Below are positions 24,850 through 33,538 of a stretch of 38,459 nt of DNA, piece after piece. The DNA lies in assembly GCA_020636935.1 (NCBI GenBank), contig JACJWW010000016.1:1-38459 (forward strand). The letters run 5' to 3'. Each line of letters begins with the position of its first letter. Within the stretch, counting starts at the first letter, position 1. The translations under genes and the position numbers were made by a program. The stretch comes from Nocardioidaceae bacterium. GTDB lineage: Bacteria; Actinomycetota; Actinomycetes; Propionibacteriales; Nocardioidaceae. The notes beneath the pieces are model-generated. The model did not search any database. It had not been told where the DNA came from and saw nothing but the letters and a program-made list of their open reading frames with translations.

Positions 24850-26058
24850 TCAGTACGACGCTTGAGTCGGATCGATCTGATCGACCCAGGCGACCACACC
24901 GCCACCGACATGCACCGCGTCGTCGTAGCCAGCTCTCTTGAGCACCGCCAGACACTCAGCCGAGCGCACACCCGACTTGCAATGCAGCACCACCTGAGTG
25001 CCAGAGTCGACGGCCGGCAGTTGGCCGAGGGCATTGCCATTGAGGAATTCGCCCTTGGGGATCAGCACCGACCCGGGGATCTGGTTGATCTCATATTCAT
25101 TGGGCTCTCGTACGTCGATCAGCACGAAGTCACGCGCACCGGCCTCGCGCTGCTTGAGCATCCCCTCAAGAGCAGTCACCGAGATCGTGGACCCTGCTGC
25201 AGCATCCGCCGCCTCAGTGGACACCGCGCCGCAGAAGCTGTCGTAGTCGATCAGGTCGGTGACGGTCGGATTTTCCCCACACAGCGCGCAGTTTGGGTCT
25301 TTGCGCACCTTGAGTTTGCGATATTCCATCTCAAGCGCGTCATAGATCATCAGCTTGCCCACCAAAGGCTCACCAATGCCCGTCAGCAGCTTGATTGCCT
25401 CATTGGTCTGGATCGAGCCAATCGATGCACACAAGACGCCGAGCACGCCGCCCTCAGCACAACTGGGCACCATGCCGGGCGGGGGCGGCTCGGGGTAAAG
25501 GCAGCGATAGCAGGGGGCGTCTTCGGCTAGTGACGGCGCAAAGACCGATGCCTGGCCATCGAAACGATAGATGGAGCCCCAGACATAGGGGATTTCCAAG
25601 AAATACGCCGCATCGTTGACCATGTAGCGGGTGGCGAAGTTGTCAGTGCCATCGACGATGAGGTCATAGCCGCTGAAGATCTGCTTGACATTGTCGTTGT
25701 CGAGGCGCTCGTTGTGCACGATCACATTGACCAGTGGGTTGATCTCGGCGATCGAGTCCCGTGCTGACTCTGCCTTGGGTCGACCGATGTCACTTTGGCC
25801 ATGGATCACCTGGCGTTGCAGGTTTGACTCATCAACTTCGTCGAACTCAACGATGCCGATCGTGCCCACTCCCGCGGCAGCGAGGTACAGCAGCCCGGGG
25901 CTACCGAGTCCTCCTGCACCAATCATCAGAACCCGGGCATTCTTCAAGCGCTTCTGCCCGATCATGCCGACATCAGGGATGATCAGGTGGCGGCTGTAGC
26001 GGCGTACTTCATCGACGGTCAGTTCGGCGGCTGGCTCCACAAGAGCGGGAAATGACAC
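24850..26058 (-). CDS. moeZ: MoeZ: ThiF/MoeB-type adenylyltransferase with C-terminal rhodanese domain
   Basis: 402 residues. Adenylates and thiolates the C-termini of ubiquitin-like sulfur carriers such as MoaD and CysO. Adenylation domain: VLMIGAGGLGSPG (nucleotide loop, 47-54), DESNLQRQVIHG, DGTDNFATRYMVND. Zinc cysteines C183/C186 (CYRC) and C257/C260 (CALC) are both present; C200 lies in PSCAEGG. Rhodanese domain: FVLIDVREPNEYEI and the active-site loop HCKSGVRS with C360. Start is GTG at 26058, which has GAGGAG 7 bases upstream and gives MSFPALVEPAAEL as in mycobacterial MoeZ; the ATG at 26085 lies before that site. Confidence 0.95.
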   Translation of the reverse strand: MSFPALVEPAAELTVDEVRRYSRHLIIPDVGMIGQKRLKNARVLMIGAGGLGSPGLLYLAAAGVGTIGIVEFDEVDESNLQRQVIHGQSDIGRPKAESARDSIAEINPLVNVIVHNERLDNDNVKQIFSGYDLIVDGTDNFATRYMVNDAAYFLEIPYVWGSIYRFDGQASVFAPSLAEDAPCYRCLYPEPPPPGMVPSCAEGGVLGVLCASIGSIQTNEAIKLLTGIGEPLVGKLMIYDALEMEYRKLKVRKDPNCALCGENPTVTDLIDYDSFCGAVSTEAADAAAGSTISVTALEGMLKQREAGARDFVLIDVREPNEYEINQIPGSVLIPKGEFLNGNALGQLPAVDSGTQVVLHCKSGVRSAECLAVLKRAGYDDAVHVGGGVVAWVDQIDPTQASY

Positions 26059-26219
26059 GAGGCAACTCCTCAAACAAGTGATCATGGGTCGACCGGACGG
26101 CAGTCACGGTCTCACTGGACAACATCGAGATGGCCCGTGGTGTTCCCCAGTGCGCCAATCGTCTCGCCTCTTAAGTCGGATCCGAGCCAGTCCCAGATGG
26201 TGAGAGCAGGTCTGGCCTG

Positions 26220-26225
26220 TAGGCT
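26220..26225 (+). promoter_or_regulatory. -10-like box TAGGCT of the TetR gene (leaderless start)
   Basis: TAGGCT ends 7 bases before the GTG at 26233. No Shine-Dalgarno is present. The region 26059-26219 should also hold the divergent moeZ promoter, but I see no clear element for it. Confidence 0.4.
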
Positions 26226-26232
26226 CACACGC

Positions 26233-26844
26233 GTGACCAGCCAACGGATGCCCAGAGATCAGCGCCGGGCACAGTTGCTGAGTGCGGCCCGAGAGGTGTT
26301 CGTGAGCCAGGGCTACCACTCAGCGGCCATGGACGAGATCGCTGATCGAGCGGGCGTTTCGAAGCCCGTGCTCTACCAACACTTTCCGGGCAAGCTGGAT
26401 CTCTACGTGGCGCTTCTGGACGACAGCAGTGATGTTGTCATCGATGCCGTCCGCGCCGCCTTGGCTTCCACTCACGACAACAAGCAGCGGGTCGCGGCCA
26501 CCATGCGCGCGTTTTACTCCTATGTCGCCAATGCCGAAGGCGCCTTCAGACTGGTCTTCGAGTCAGATCTGACCAACGAACCACTGGTCAAGGAGCGTCT
26601 CGACCGAGTCACCACCCAGTGCGCGGCCTTGATCGCAGAAGTGATCGAAGAAGACACCCAACTCCCTTCCATCCAGTCACACCTCTTGGCAGTGTCCTTG
26701 GTGGGGATGGGTCAGGTAAGTGCCAGGTTTTGGCTGAACAGCCCCGGAGACATCGGGCAGGACGAAGCGGCGGCCTTGGTCGCGGGCCTTGCCTGGCGAG
26801 GTATCCGTGGCTACCCCCGAGCAGATGACACCCCCACCAAGTAG
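26233..26844 (+). CDS. TetR-family regulator (Rv3208-like)
   Basis: 203 residues from GTG at 26233 (MTSQRMPRDQRRAQLL). DNA-binding domain: LLSAAREVFVSQGYHSAAMDEIADRAGVSKPVLYQHF, the helix-turn-helix being about residues 32-51. The C-terminal domain begins LDLYVALLDDSSDVV. Sequence and position (moeZ on one side, DUF3107 on the other) match the M. tuberculosis regulator Rv3208. The track-like longer reading to 26137 adds residues with no family similarity. It is followed after 16 bases by the DUF3107 gene. Target genes are unknown; it may regulate its own operon. Confidence 0.9.
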   Translation: MTSQRMPRDQRRAQLLSAAREVFVSQGYHSAAMDEIADRAGVSKPVLYQHFPGKLDLYVALLDDSSDVVIDAVRAALASTHDNKQRVAATMRAFYSYVANAEGAFRLVFESDLTNEPLVKERLDRVTTQCAALIAEVIEEDTQLPSIQSHLLAVSLVGMGQVSARFWLNSPGDIGQDEAAALVAGLAWRGIRGYPRADDTPTK

Positions 26845-26860
26845 GAGCTGACCAGAAACC

Positions 26861-27079
26861 ATGGAGATCAAGATCGGCGTACAAAACACGCCACGCGAAC
26901 TGATCATCGACGTCGACGAAGACTCCGATCAGATCCAGCAGTTACTGACCGACGCATTGCCCGACGGTGTTTTCAGTGTCACGGATGCCAAGGGTCGACG
27001 TCTCATCATCCCAGCAGCAAGCATCGCCTACCTAGATGTCTCGACCACGATCACCGGAACGGTCGGATTCAGGTCATGA
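26861..27079 (+). CDS. DUF3107 protein
   Basis: 72 residues: MEIKIGVQNTPRELIIDVDE at the start and GRRLIIPAASIAYLDV near the end. Matches the small conserved actinobacterial family DUF3107 (M. tuberculosis Rv3208A, antigen TB9.4), always found next to a TetR regulator of this type. Function unknown. GGAG lies just after the TetR stop, 12-16 bases before the ATG, so the two genes form an operon. Confidence 0.92.
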   Translation: MEIKIGVQNTPRELIIDVDEDSDQIQQLLTDALPDGVFSVTDAKGRRLIIPAASIAYLDVSTTITGTVGFRS

Positions 27080-27164
27080 CCATTTCAGGTGATGACTGGG
27101 TGATCTAACACACCGCTGGGCAACGCAGAACAGTTGTGCACGTCAATAGAAATGAGGAAGACAC

Positions 27165-27482
27165 ATGTCCGCATTGGCGCTCCCGCTCCTAGCCACTCCT
27201 TCATGGACCATCGGCGGGATCATCTTCACACTCATCGGTGGTCTGATCATCGGCCTTCTGGGCAAACTCGTAGCCCCAGGTGATCGTGACAGCATCCCAC
27301 TCTGGCTCACGCTCCTGTGCGGCGTGGCTGGCATGCTGATTGGCACCTATGTCTACACCGCGCTAGGTGGATCGGAGAGCACCCGAGGCATCGATTGGTT
27401 GCGCCACATCGTGCAGGTCATCGTTGCTGCGGTGCTCGTGGTCGTTGCTGCCGGCATCACCGGTCGCGGCGCCAAGAAGTAG
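27165..27482 (+). CDS. GlsB/YeaQ/YmgE-family small membrane protein
   Basis: 105 residues with three membrane helices (about 15-36, 46-67, 80-99). Motif GGLIIGLLGKLVAPGDRDSIPLW in the first loop is the family hallmark (transglycosylase-associated protein, stress-linked membrane protein). Function is not established; related genes respond to stress. A good ribosome-binding site (GAGGAAG) lies 6 bases before the ATG. The 85-base gap before it shows no clear promoter or terminator. It converges with the ferritin-like gene. Confidence 0.88.
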   Translation: MSALALPLLATPSWTIGGIIFTLIGGLIIGLLGKLVAPGDRDSIPLWLTLLCGVAGMLIGTYVYTALGGSESTRGIDWLRHIVQVIVAAVLVVVAAGITGRGAKK

Positions 27483-27499
27483 CCGCCTCCCGACGGCGT

Positions 27500-28204
27500 T
27501 CAGCTCGCCAGGCCGAGGGTTTCCATGCGTTGCGCATGCCCCTCGGTCAGGCGGGTGAACATCCGAGTCAATGCGGCCAGGTCTAGCCCAGGTCGGTCGA
27601 CTCCGCCTGCCAGCAGGGCAGCCAAGGAGTCGCGCTCAACTGCCACGCGCTGAGCTTGAGACAACGCCTCCCCCATCAACCGGCGACCCCACAGGGCGAG
27701 ACGCCCGGCCACCCGTGGGTCGTCTTCGATTGCCTGGGTGACCCGAGCTACCACAAAATTGGCATGGCCAGCGTCATCGAGGGAATCCACGATCAACTTG
27801 CGCGTCCCGGCATCGAGAAAGGCAGCGATCTCGGTGTAGAAGTCGGCAGCAAGTTGATCTCCCACATAGGCCTTGATCAACCCTTCAAGCCAGTCGCGAG
27901 GCGCGGTCTTTGCGTGAAAATCGTCAAAGGAGGCCACGAAGGGTTGCATCGCCAAGGCCGGATCGACTCCCAACGCATTGATCCGGTCGAGCAAGGGCTC
28001 AATGTGATCGAACTGGACCTTGGCCATCTTGCCCAATGCCAACTTGTCGTGCAGGTCGGTGGCCAACTTGGCGTCCTCGACCAGTCGCTCGAAGGCAGCA
28101 AGCTCGCCATAGGCGATCGCGCCCAAGAGGTCGACGATTGCCTGTCGATAGGCAGGGTCATTGAAGGCCACTGAATCCACGTCCGAGGCAGGGATTTCGG
28201 TCAT
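27500..28204 (-). CDS. ferritin-like fold protein (Rv3210c-like)
   Basis: 234 residues, all-helical. Resembles the ferritin-like/MiaE-like protein found next to rhlE in mycobacteria. Acidic and histidine residues in helices could bind a diiron centre: YGELAAFERL (E34, E39), VQFDHIEPL (H67, E69), DFYTEI and DAGHANFVV, but not every ligand of the canonical set is obvious, so metal binding is uncertain. AAGG stands 7 bases before the ATG. Divergent from the rhlE gene across 112 bases. Function unknown. Confidence 0.8.
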   Translation of the reverse strand: MTEIPASDVDSVAFNDPAYRQAIVDLLGAIAYGELAAFERLVEDAKLATDLHDKLALGKMAKVQFDHIEPLLDRINALGVDPALAMQPFVASFDDFHAKTAPRDWLEGLIKAYVGDQLAADFYTEIAAFLDAGTRKLIVDSLDDAGHANFVVARVTQAIEDDPRVAGRLALWGRRLMGEALSQAQRVAVERDSLAALLAGGVDRPGLDLAALTRMFTRLTEGHAQRMETLGLAS

Positions 28205-28316
28205 GGCGCCACCTTACCGATAGACTGCACCAAGACCTTCGCTTGAGGTGTCCTGCCAAGACGCCTCGCGTAGCGTCAGTTTTTGGTAATCCGCAGGCCA
28301 TGACACATGGAAATTC

Positions 28317-29759
28317 ATGGTGGCCTGCTCGCATAGAACAGGCACAATCCTGACTACTTTCAAAGAACTCGGCGTACTCCCTGAGATCGCAGACGCACTC
28401 GCCCGAGTCGACATCACCACCCCGTTTCCGATCCAGGAGATGACCTTGTCGGTCGCTCTGATGGGCACTGACCTGATCGGTCAGGCCCGCACCGGCACCG
28501 GCAAGACCCTCGCATTCGGCATCCCAGTGCTGCAGCGCTCAGTCGCCCCGCATGATCCCGATTACTCCGAGCTGGCGGCACCCGGCAAGCCACAGGCGCT
28601 GATCGTGGCCCCAACGCGCGAGCTCGCGATCCAGGTGAGCTCAGATCTGACGCTTGCTGGCTCAGACCGGGGCCTACGGATCCTCACGGTGTACGGCGGG
28701 GTCCCCTACGAGCCCCAATTGGATGCCCTCATAGAGGGTGTCGACGTGGTCGTGGGCACTCCGGGTCGCCTGATCGACCTGATGGACCGCAAGTGCCTGG
28801 ACATCTCCCATGTCAAGTGCCTCGTGCTCGACGAGGCCGATGAGATGCTGGACCTCGGCTTCCTTCCTGATGTCGAGAAGTTGCTGCGTAACACGCCAGA
28901 GACCCGCCAGACGATGCTGTTCAGCGCGACGATGCCAGCCGCAATCGTTGGACTGGCTCGCATGCACATGCGCCATCCGATGAACATCCGCGCCGAGCAC
29001 AGCACCGACAATCAGACCGTGCCTGCAACGGCACAGTTCATCTATCAGGCACACGATCTGGACAAACCCGAGATGGTGGCCCGGATGCTCCAGGCTGAAG
29101 GCGCCGACTTGGCGATCGTGTTCACCCGCACGAAACGACAGGCCCAACGCGTGGCCGACGATCTTCAGGAGCGCGGCTTCAACGCCAGCCCACTGCATGG
29201 CGACATGGCGCAGACCGCTCGTGAACGAGCCCTCGCAAAATTCCGTGAAGGAAAGCTCCAAGTGCTGGTTGCCACCGATGTGGCTGCGCGAGGCATCGAC
29301 GTCTCCGGGGTCACGCACGTGGTCAACTACACCTGCCCCGAAGACGAGAAGACCTACGTGCACCGCATTGGCCGCACCGGACGCGCAGGCGCCTCTGGCA
29401 CAGCGGTCACCCTGGTGGATTGGGCCGATCTGCACCGCTGGAAGATGATCAACAAGGCACTCGATCTACCCTTCGACGAGCCCGCAGAGACCTATTCCAG
29501 CTCAGAGCACTTCTTCCACGATCTCGGCATCGTGCCGGGCACCAAGGGCCGCCTCAAACCTCCCAGCGACTCTGCTCCCGCCAAGAAGAGCCAGAAGTCC
29601 GGTCAGCGCTCAGGCCAGAAGGCAGCTGGCCAAAAATCTGGGCGGGCCCAATCCGATGGCAAACAAGCCGCTGGCTCTGAGAGCAATCGTCGCAAGCGCA
29701 ATCGTCGGCGTACGCGCGGCGGACAAGGCAGCAGCCCCAAGGCCAACTCCGAAGGATAG
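28317..29759 (+). CDS. rhlE: DEAD-box RNA helicase (RhlE-like)
   Basis: 480 residues. Motifs in order: FKELGV, TPFPIQ (Q motif, 35-40), ARTGTGKT (57-64), APTRELA, GTPGR, LDEADEMLDLGFLPD, LFSATMP, VFTRTKRQAQ, VLVATDVAARGIDVSG and HRIGRTGRAG. The tail (about 425-480) is basic and rich in K, Q, S and R, as in other RhlE proteins that bind RNA. Likely role in RNA remodelling or ribosome assembly. It is close to M. tuberculosis Rv3211 in sequence, as judged by eye. GGAAA lies 6 bases before the ATG. Confidence 0.95.
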   Translation: MVACSHRTGTILTTFKELGVLPEIADALARVDITTPFPIQEMTLSVALMGTDLIGQARTGTGKTLAFGIPVLQRSVAPHDPDYSELAAPGKPQALIVAPTRELAIQVSSDLTLAGSDRGLRILTVYGGVPYEPQLDALIEGVDVVVGTPGRLIDLMDRKCLDISHVKCLVLDEADEMLDLGFLPDVEKLLRNTPETRQTMLFSATMPAAIVGLARMHMRHPMNIRAEHSTDNQTVPATAQFIYQAHDLDKPEMVARMLQAEGADLAIVFTRTKRQAQRVADDLQERGFNASPLHGDMAQTARERALAKFREGKLQVLVATDVAARGIDVSGVTHVVNYTCPEDEKTYVHRIGRTGRAGASGTAVTLVDWADLHRWKMINKALDLPFDEPAETYSSSEHFFHDLGIVPGTKGRLKPPSDSAPAKKSQKSGQRSGQKAAGQKSGRAQSDGKQAAGSESNRRKRNRRRTRGGQGSSPKANSEG

Positions 29760-29769
29760 ACTCCTGGGC

Positions 29770-29790
29770 ACGGCCCGATATCTAGGCCGT
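29770..29790. terminator. short hairpin between rhlE and the L,D-transpeptidase gene
   Basis: ACGGCC, 9-base loop, GGCCGT, between the convergent genes and overlapping the transpeptidase stop. The stem is only 6 bases, with no T tract. Confidence 0.35.
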
Positions 29791-30612
29791 AACCACCACA
29801 GGGGTGCCGTCTTGGGCGAAATCCCACATCTGCTTGGCATCACTTAGCTTTTGTCGGATGCAGCCATGCGACTGCGGCGTGCCCAACTCAGAGACCCGTT
29901 GAAGCATCCGGCCATCCTTCGTCGGGATGCTGTGGAAGCCGATCGCCGCACGCTCGCCACGAGTGAATCTGACGAAATACTCCATCTCGCCTGAGTCGTC
30001 GATGCCGACCGCTTCACGCGAGCGCGAATAGACGGCATAGCTGCCTGGCTTGAGATTGTCGGTGAGACTGCCAGAGACAAGATAAGAGTCTTGGACCCGA
30101 CCGCGGTCGCTGATCAGCCAGACCCGCTGATCACTGATCGAGAAGACCACCCGGCGCCCCTGACCGGAGTTTGCGGGCACTGACTCCTTGGCAACCTGCG
30201 ATTGTGCGGACTGAGGCTGGACGGGCGCGGTTTGGGCCATCGGGCTCGGGGCAGGCTCACTCGGGGTCGGCGTGACCACCGGCAAAGGAGTTGGGGTCAC
30301 GACCGCCGCACGCAGCGCGGCCTCTTGCATCAATTCGGGCGCATTTCCAACACCAGCGGCATGGTGGGCCGTGGGAGACCCCTGGCTCCCCTCAGGGATC
30401 ACCCCGATCAGACCCCCCACGGCGATGGCAGTGATCGATGTCGCTGCGCCGAAGGCGAGGAGCCGACCATAACGTGGTCGAAGGGTAGGACTCGTTTGCG
30501 CCCGACGGGCCCCAGCACGCTCAGGCTGAGCCCGGTGGGAGGTTGCCACGCGACGACGCTTGGGCTGATATGCCCTACTCGACGGCGGCGGCTCCCTGCG
30601 ATGCTGACCCAT
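29782..30612 (-). CDS. L,D-transpeptidase (YkuD domain), membrane-anchored
   Basis: 276 residues. A basic cytoplasmic N-terminus (1-47), one membrane helix (about 49-71), a Pro/Thr-rich spacer (about 100-150) and a YkuD catalytic domain with the signature SHGCIRQK (catalytic C251, H249). Also visible: RRVVFSISDQRVWLISD, SLTDNLKPGSYAVYSR and GFHSIPTKDG. L,D-transpeptidases make 3-3 cross-links in peptidoglycan outside the membrane. The spacing of conserved His and Cys is normal. It begins 8 bases after the ParA stop, with AGGAC as ribosome-binding site, so it forms an operon with ParA. Confidence 0.92.
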   Translation of the reverse strand: MGQHRREPPPSSRAYQPKRRRVATSHRAQPERAGARRAQTSPTLRPRYGRLLAFGAATSITAIAVGGLIGVIPEGSQGSPTAHHAAGVGNAPELMQEAALRAAVVTPTPLPVVTPTPSEPAPSPMAQTAPVQPQSAQSQVAKESVPANSGQGRRVVFSISDQRVWLISDRGRVQDSYLVSGSLTDNLKPGSYAVYSRSREAVGIDDSGEMEYFVRFTRGERAAIGFHSIPTKDGRMLQRVSELGTPQSHGCIRQKLSDAKQMWDFAQDGTPVVVTA

Positions 30613-30620
30613 GAGTCGTC

Positions 30621-31382
30621 CTAGCCCCTCGCGACCAGACTCTGAGCGACCTCACGATAGGCATCAGCACCTTTGTTGGTGCGTGCAGTCGCCAAGATCG
30701 AACGGCCTGCAGCTGGCGCTTCGGCAAATCTGATCGACTTGGGGATCGGCGGCGTGACCACCTCTAGCTCATAGGTCTGCGAGATGTTGTCGAGGACTGC
30801 GCGGGAGTGATTGGTGCGACCGTCAAACAGGGTGGGCAAGACCCCCCAGACTTCAAGATCGCGGTTGGTGAACTTGCGTACGTCGTACACGGTGTCGAGC
30901 AATTGGCCCACGCCCCGGTGGGAGAGAGTCTCACACTGCAACGGGATCAGCACGCCCGTCGCCGCGGTCAAGGCAGCAACCGTCAGCACCCCCAGCGAAG
31001 GAGGGCAATCGAGCAAGACCCAGTCGTATTCTCCGAGGTCTTCCAGTGACCCTCGGATGACGTATTCACGTCCGGTGCGGGTCAACAGATCCGCTTCGCA
31101 GCGCGCCAACTCAATGGTCGCGGGCAGCAGGTCAACCCCGTCCTCAGTGGTCACTATCACCTCGCGTGGATCCTGCCCCTTGGTCAACACCTGGTGGACT
31201 GAGTCCTCCAGGTCTTCAGGGTCAATACCCAAGCTGAAGGTGAGACAGGCTTGTGGATCGAGGTCAACCAGAAGCACTTTGTGACCAAGCTCAACCAGCG
31301 CGACCCCGAGTGAGGCGACCGTGGTCGTCTTGGCCACGCCGCCCTTTTGGTTGGCAATTGCGAGAACAGTGGGAGATGACAT
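30621..31382 (-). CDS. ParA/Soj-like ATPase
   Basis: 253 residues from the ATG at 31382 (MSSPTVLAIANQKGGVAK); the ATGs at 31391 and 31409 are alternatives. Deviant Walker A KGGVAKTTT (15-23), LLVDLDPQ, LLDCPPSLG and PLQCETLSHRG, as in ParA/Soj proteins. The match to M. tuberculosis Rv3213c is good. No parB or parS-like sequence lies beside it, so it is probably not the chromosomal ParA of the origin region, and its cargo is unknown. It forms an operon with the L,D-transpeptidase gene, a hint of a cell-envelope link. A weak TTGAAG-N16-TACGGC promoter can be drawn upstream. Confidence 0.9.
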   Translation of the reverse strand: MSSPTVLAIANQKGGVAKTTTVASLGVALVELGHKVLLVDLDPQACLTFSLGIDPEDLEDSVHQVLTKGQDPREVIVTTEDGVDLLPATIELARCEADLLTRTGREYVIRGSLEDLGEYDWVLLDCPPSLGVLTVAALTAATGVLIPLQCETLSHRGVGQLLDTVYDVRKFTNRDLEVWGVLPTLFDGRTNHSRAVLDNISQTYELEVVTPPIPKSIRFAEAPAAGRSILATARTNKGADAYREVAQSLVARG

Positions 31383-31443
31383 CGGTTCCATTGTGCCGTA
31401 CCCGCCCACTGATCTGCTTCAAGGCTGCGGCATGCTGTGGGGC

Positions 31444-32232
31444 ATGTCACCAAAGTCGATGCGCGTGCTCCCACCTGGCACAGTCATGATCACGGGGGCC
31501 ACCGCTGGCCTGGGCCTGGAATTTGCCGAACAACTTGGAGCCCAAGGACACCCGCTAGTGCTGGTGGCTCGCAATCTCGAGCGCCTCAAGGAGGTCGCCG
31601 CGGAGCTGGAAAACAAGTACGGCGTGGCCGTCACCACGATTTCGGCCGACCTCACCAATCGCGCCGATGTCGACAAGGTCGCACTCAGGCTTGGCGACCA
31701 GAAAGACCCGATCGAGATCTTGATCAACAATGCCGGTCATGGTTTGAAGCAGAGCTTCTTGGTCAATGACGTAGAAGACGAACAGGCCCATCTCGACATC
31801 CACGTCACCGCGCCGATGCGCCTATCGCATGCCGCCTTGCGCTCGATGACCCAACGCGGCCACGGCGCCATCATCAATGTCGCGAGCGTTGCTGCCTTCC
31901 TGCCCCGGGGAAGCTATTCCGCTGCCAAGGACTACATGGTGAAGTTCAGCGAATGGGCCAACAGCGAGTTCGCCGACCAAGGCGTCACCGTGATGGCGCT
32001 GTGCCCTGGCTTCACGCGCACTGAGTTCCATCAGCGGATGGATGTCTCCGCAGACTCCGCCCCAAAATATCTCTGGCTCGAAGCAGACCGCGTGGTGTCG
32101 GAGTGTTTGGCAGATCTGGCAGCAGGCAAGGCCATCTCGATCCCCAGCAAGCGTTACAAGGCAATCGTTGGCGCCGCCACGATGATCCCTTCAGGGGCCT
32201 TGCGACGCTTCCAGAGCATGGGCCGCAAATAG
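31444..32232 (+). CDS. short-chain dehydrogenase/reductase
   Basis: 262 residues from ATG at 31444 (MSPKSMRVLPPG). Classical SDR: TGATAGLG cofactor loop, NNAGH, catalytic S in NVASVAAFLP, YSAAK catalytic pair and LCPGFTRTEFH. The residues between the nucleotide loop and the second strand (VARNLERL) suggest NADP preference. No membrane anchor or special C-terminus; substrate unknown. A longer reading to 31321 would overlap the divergent parA gene and has poor composition. Convergent with arcA across 10 bases. Confidence 0.9.
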   Translation: MSPKSMRVLPPGTVMITGATAGLGLEFAEQLGAQGHPLVLVARNLERLKEVAAELENKYGVAVTTISADLTNRADVDKVALRLGDQKDPIEILINNAGHGLKQSFLVNDVEDEQAHLDIHVTAPMRLSHAALRSMTQRGHGAIINVASVAAFLPRGSYSAAKDYMVKFSEWANSEFADQGVTVMALCPGFTRTEFHQRMDVSADSAPKYLWLEADRVVSECLADLAAGKAISIPSKRYKAIVGAATMIPSGALRRFQSMGRK

Positions 32233-32242
32233 GACCATCCGC

Positions 32243-33496
32243 TCAGTAGTCCACCGGGTCACGGGAGATCGGGCAGGTCATGCAGTGGCCTCCACCACGA
32301 CCACGACCCAGCTCCGCACCAACGATGGTGATCACCTCGACACCTGCCTTACGCAACAGCGAGTTGGTCAGCGTGTTGCGGTCATAGGTGAAGACCACGC
32401 CGGGCTCAAGCGCGACCGCATTGTTGCCGCTGTCCCATTGCTGGCGCTCGGACTGATAGACATCTCCGCCCGTGGGGACTTCATTGAACTTGTCCAGTCC
32501 GAGCGACCCAGCCACCACATCGAGGAATCTCTGGTCGCCCTCATCTGTGATCTCGAGACTGCCTTCTCCATCACCGGGCCGCAGCGAGAAGGTGTGGATG
32601 CCGTCGACGATTGACGGATAGTAGGTGACCACATCGCGGTCCACGAAGGTGAACACCGTGTCCAGGTGCATGGCTGCTCTCAGTTTGGGCATTCCGGCGA
32701 TGATCACGCGCTCTGCTGCTCCTTGGGCAAACAGGGCCGAAGCGACCTGGGTGATCGCCTGGCGTGAAGTGCGCTCGCTCATCCCGACGAGCACCACACC
32801 ATTGCCGATCGGCATCACGTCGCCACCCTCGAAGGTGGCTTGTCCCCAATCCAACTCGGGGTCACCCCACCAGATCTTCGAGCCCACGTAATCAGGGTGG
32901 AATGAATAGATGGCCTTGTAGAGCAAGGTCTCGTCGTGCCGCGCAGGCCAAAAGAGCGGGTTCATGGTGAGCCCGCCGTAGAGCCAACAGGTGGTGTCAC
33001 GGGTGTAGAGAGTGTTGGGCAAGGGCCGCATCAAATATTCGCGTGCGCCCAAGGACTCCCGGGCCAAGGCGTGGTACGGCGAGCGGAAGTCATCAGGGAG
33101 ATCGTTGGTGGCCAAGCCACCGATCAGGAACTCCGCGAGTTGACGGGCCCCGAGGGTCTCCAGGTATTCGCGGGTGGCGTCAACCAGACCACTGCCCACT
33201 TCGTTGGCCACGATCTTGCGGTCAAGGATCCAGTCTCGCGCCCCGGGCACCTCAAGAGTCGCGGCCAAGAGATCGTGGAGTTCGACGACCTCGACCCCAC
33301 GATTGGTGAGTTTGTTTACGAAGTCAGCATGATCTCGCTGAGCATTCTCGACCCACATCACGTCGTCGAAGAGGAGATCATCGTTGTTGGTCGGGGTCAG
33401 CCTGCGATGTGCCAGCCCAGGAGAGCAAACCAAGACCTTGCGCAACTTGCCGACTTCTGAATGTACGCCGTAGGAAGCCACTGGACTCTCAGACAT
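32243..33496 (-). CDS. arcA: arginine deiminase
   Basis: 417 residues. Hydrolyses arginine to citrulline and ammonia, first step of the deiminase pathway. Catalytic motifs are complete: FEGGDVMPIG, MHLDTVFTFVDRD, and GRGRGGGHCMTCPISRDP with nucleophile C405. The C-terminus is nearly identical to that of the Pseudomonas enzyme. The start codon ATG has AGAGAG upstream. It lies 42 bases after arcD on the same strand. No arcB or arcC is in the window, so the citrulline half of the pathway must lie elsewhere or be absent. Confidence 0.97.
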   Translation of the reverse strand: MSESPVASYGVHSEVGKLRKVLVCSPGLAHRRLTPTNNDDLLFDDVMWVENAQRDHADFVNKLTNRGVEVVELHDLLAATLEVPGARDWILDRKIVANEVGSGLVDATREYLETLGARQLAEFLIGGLATNDLPDDFRSPYHALARESLGAREYLMRPLPNTLYTRDTTCWLYGGLTMNPLFWPARHDETLLYKAIYSFHPDYVGSKIWWGDPELDWGQATFEGGDVMPIGNGVVLVGMSERTSRQAITQVASALFAQGAAERVIIAGMPKLRAAMHLDTVFTFVDRDVVTYYPSIVDGIHTFSLRPGDGEGSLEITDEGDQRFLDVVAGSLGLDKFNEVPTGGDVYQSERQQWDSGNNAVALEPGVVFTYDRNTLTNSLLRKAGVEVITIVGAELGRGRGGGHCMTCPISRDPVDY

Positions 33497-33538
33497 CAGT
33501 TGATCTCTCTTCTCAAATGGATGGATTGGACAAGCACG

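Noticed and set aside
28674..29435. 253-codon open frame on the minus strand opposite rhlE
   Set aside because: Shadow of a DEAD-box gene with all motifs; no domain in the antisense translation.
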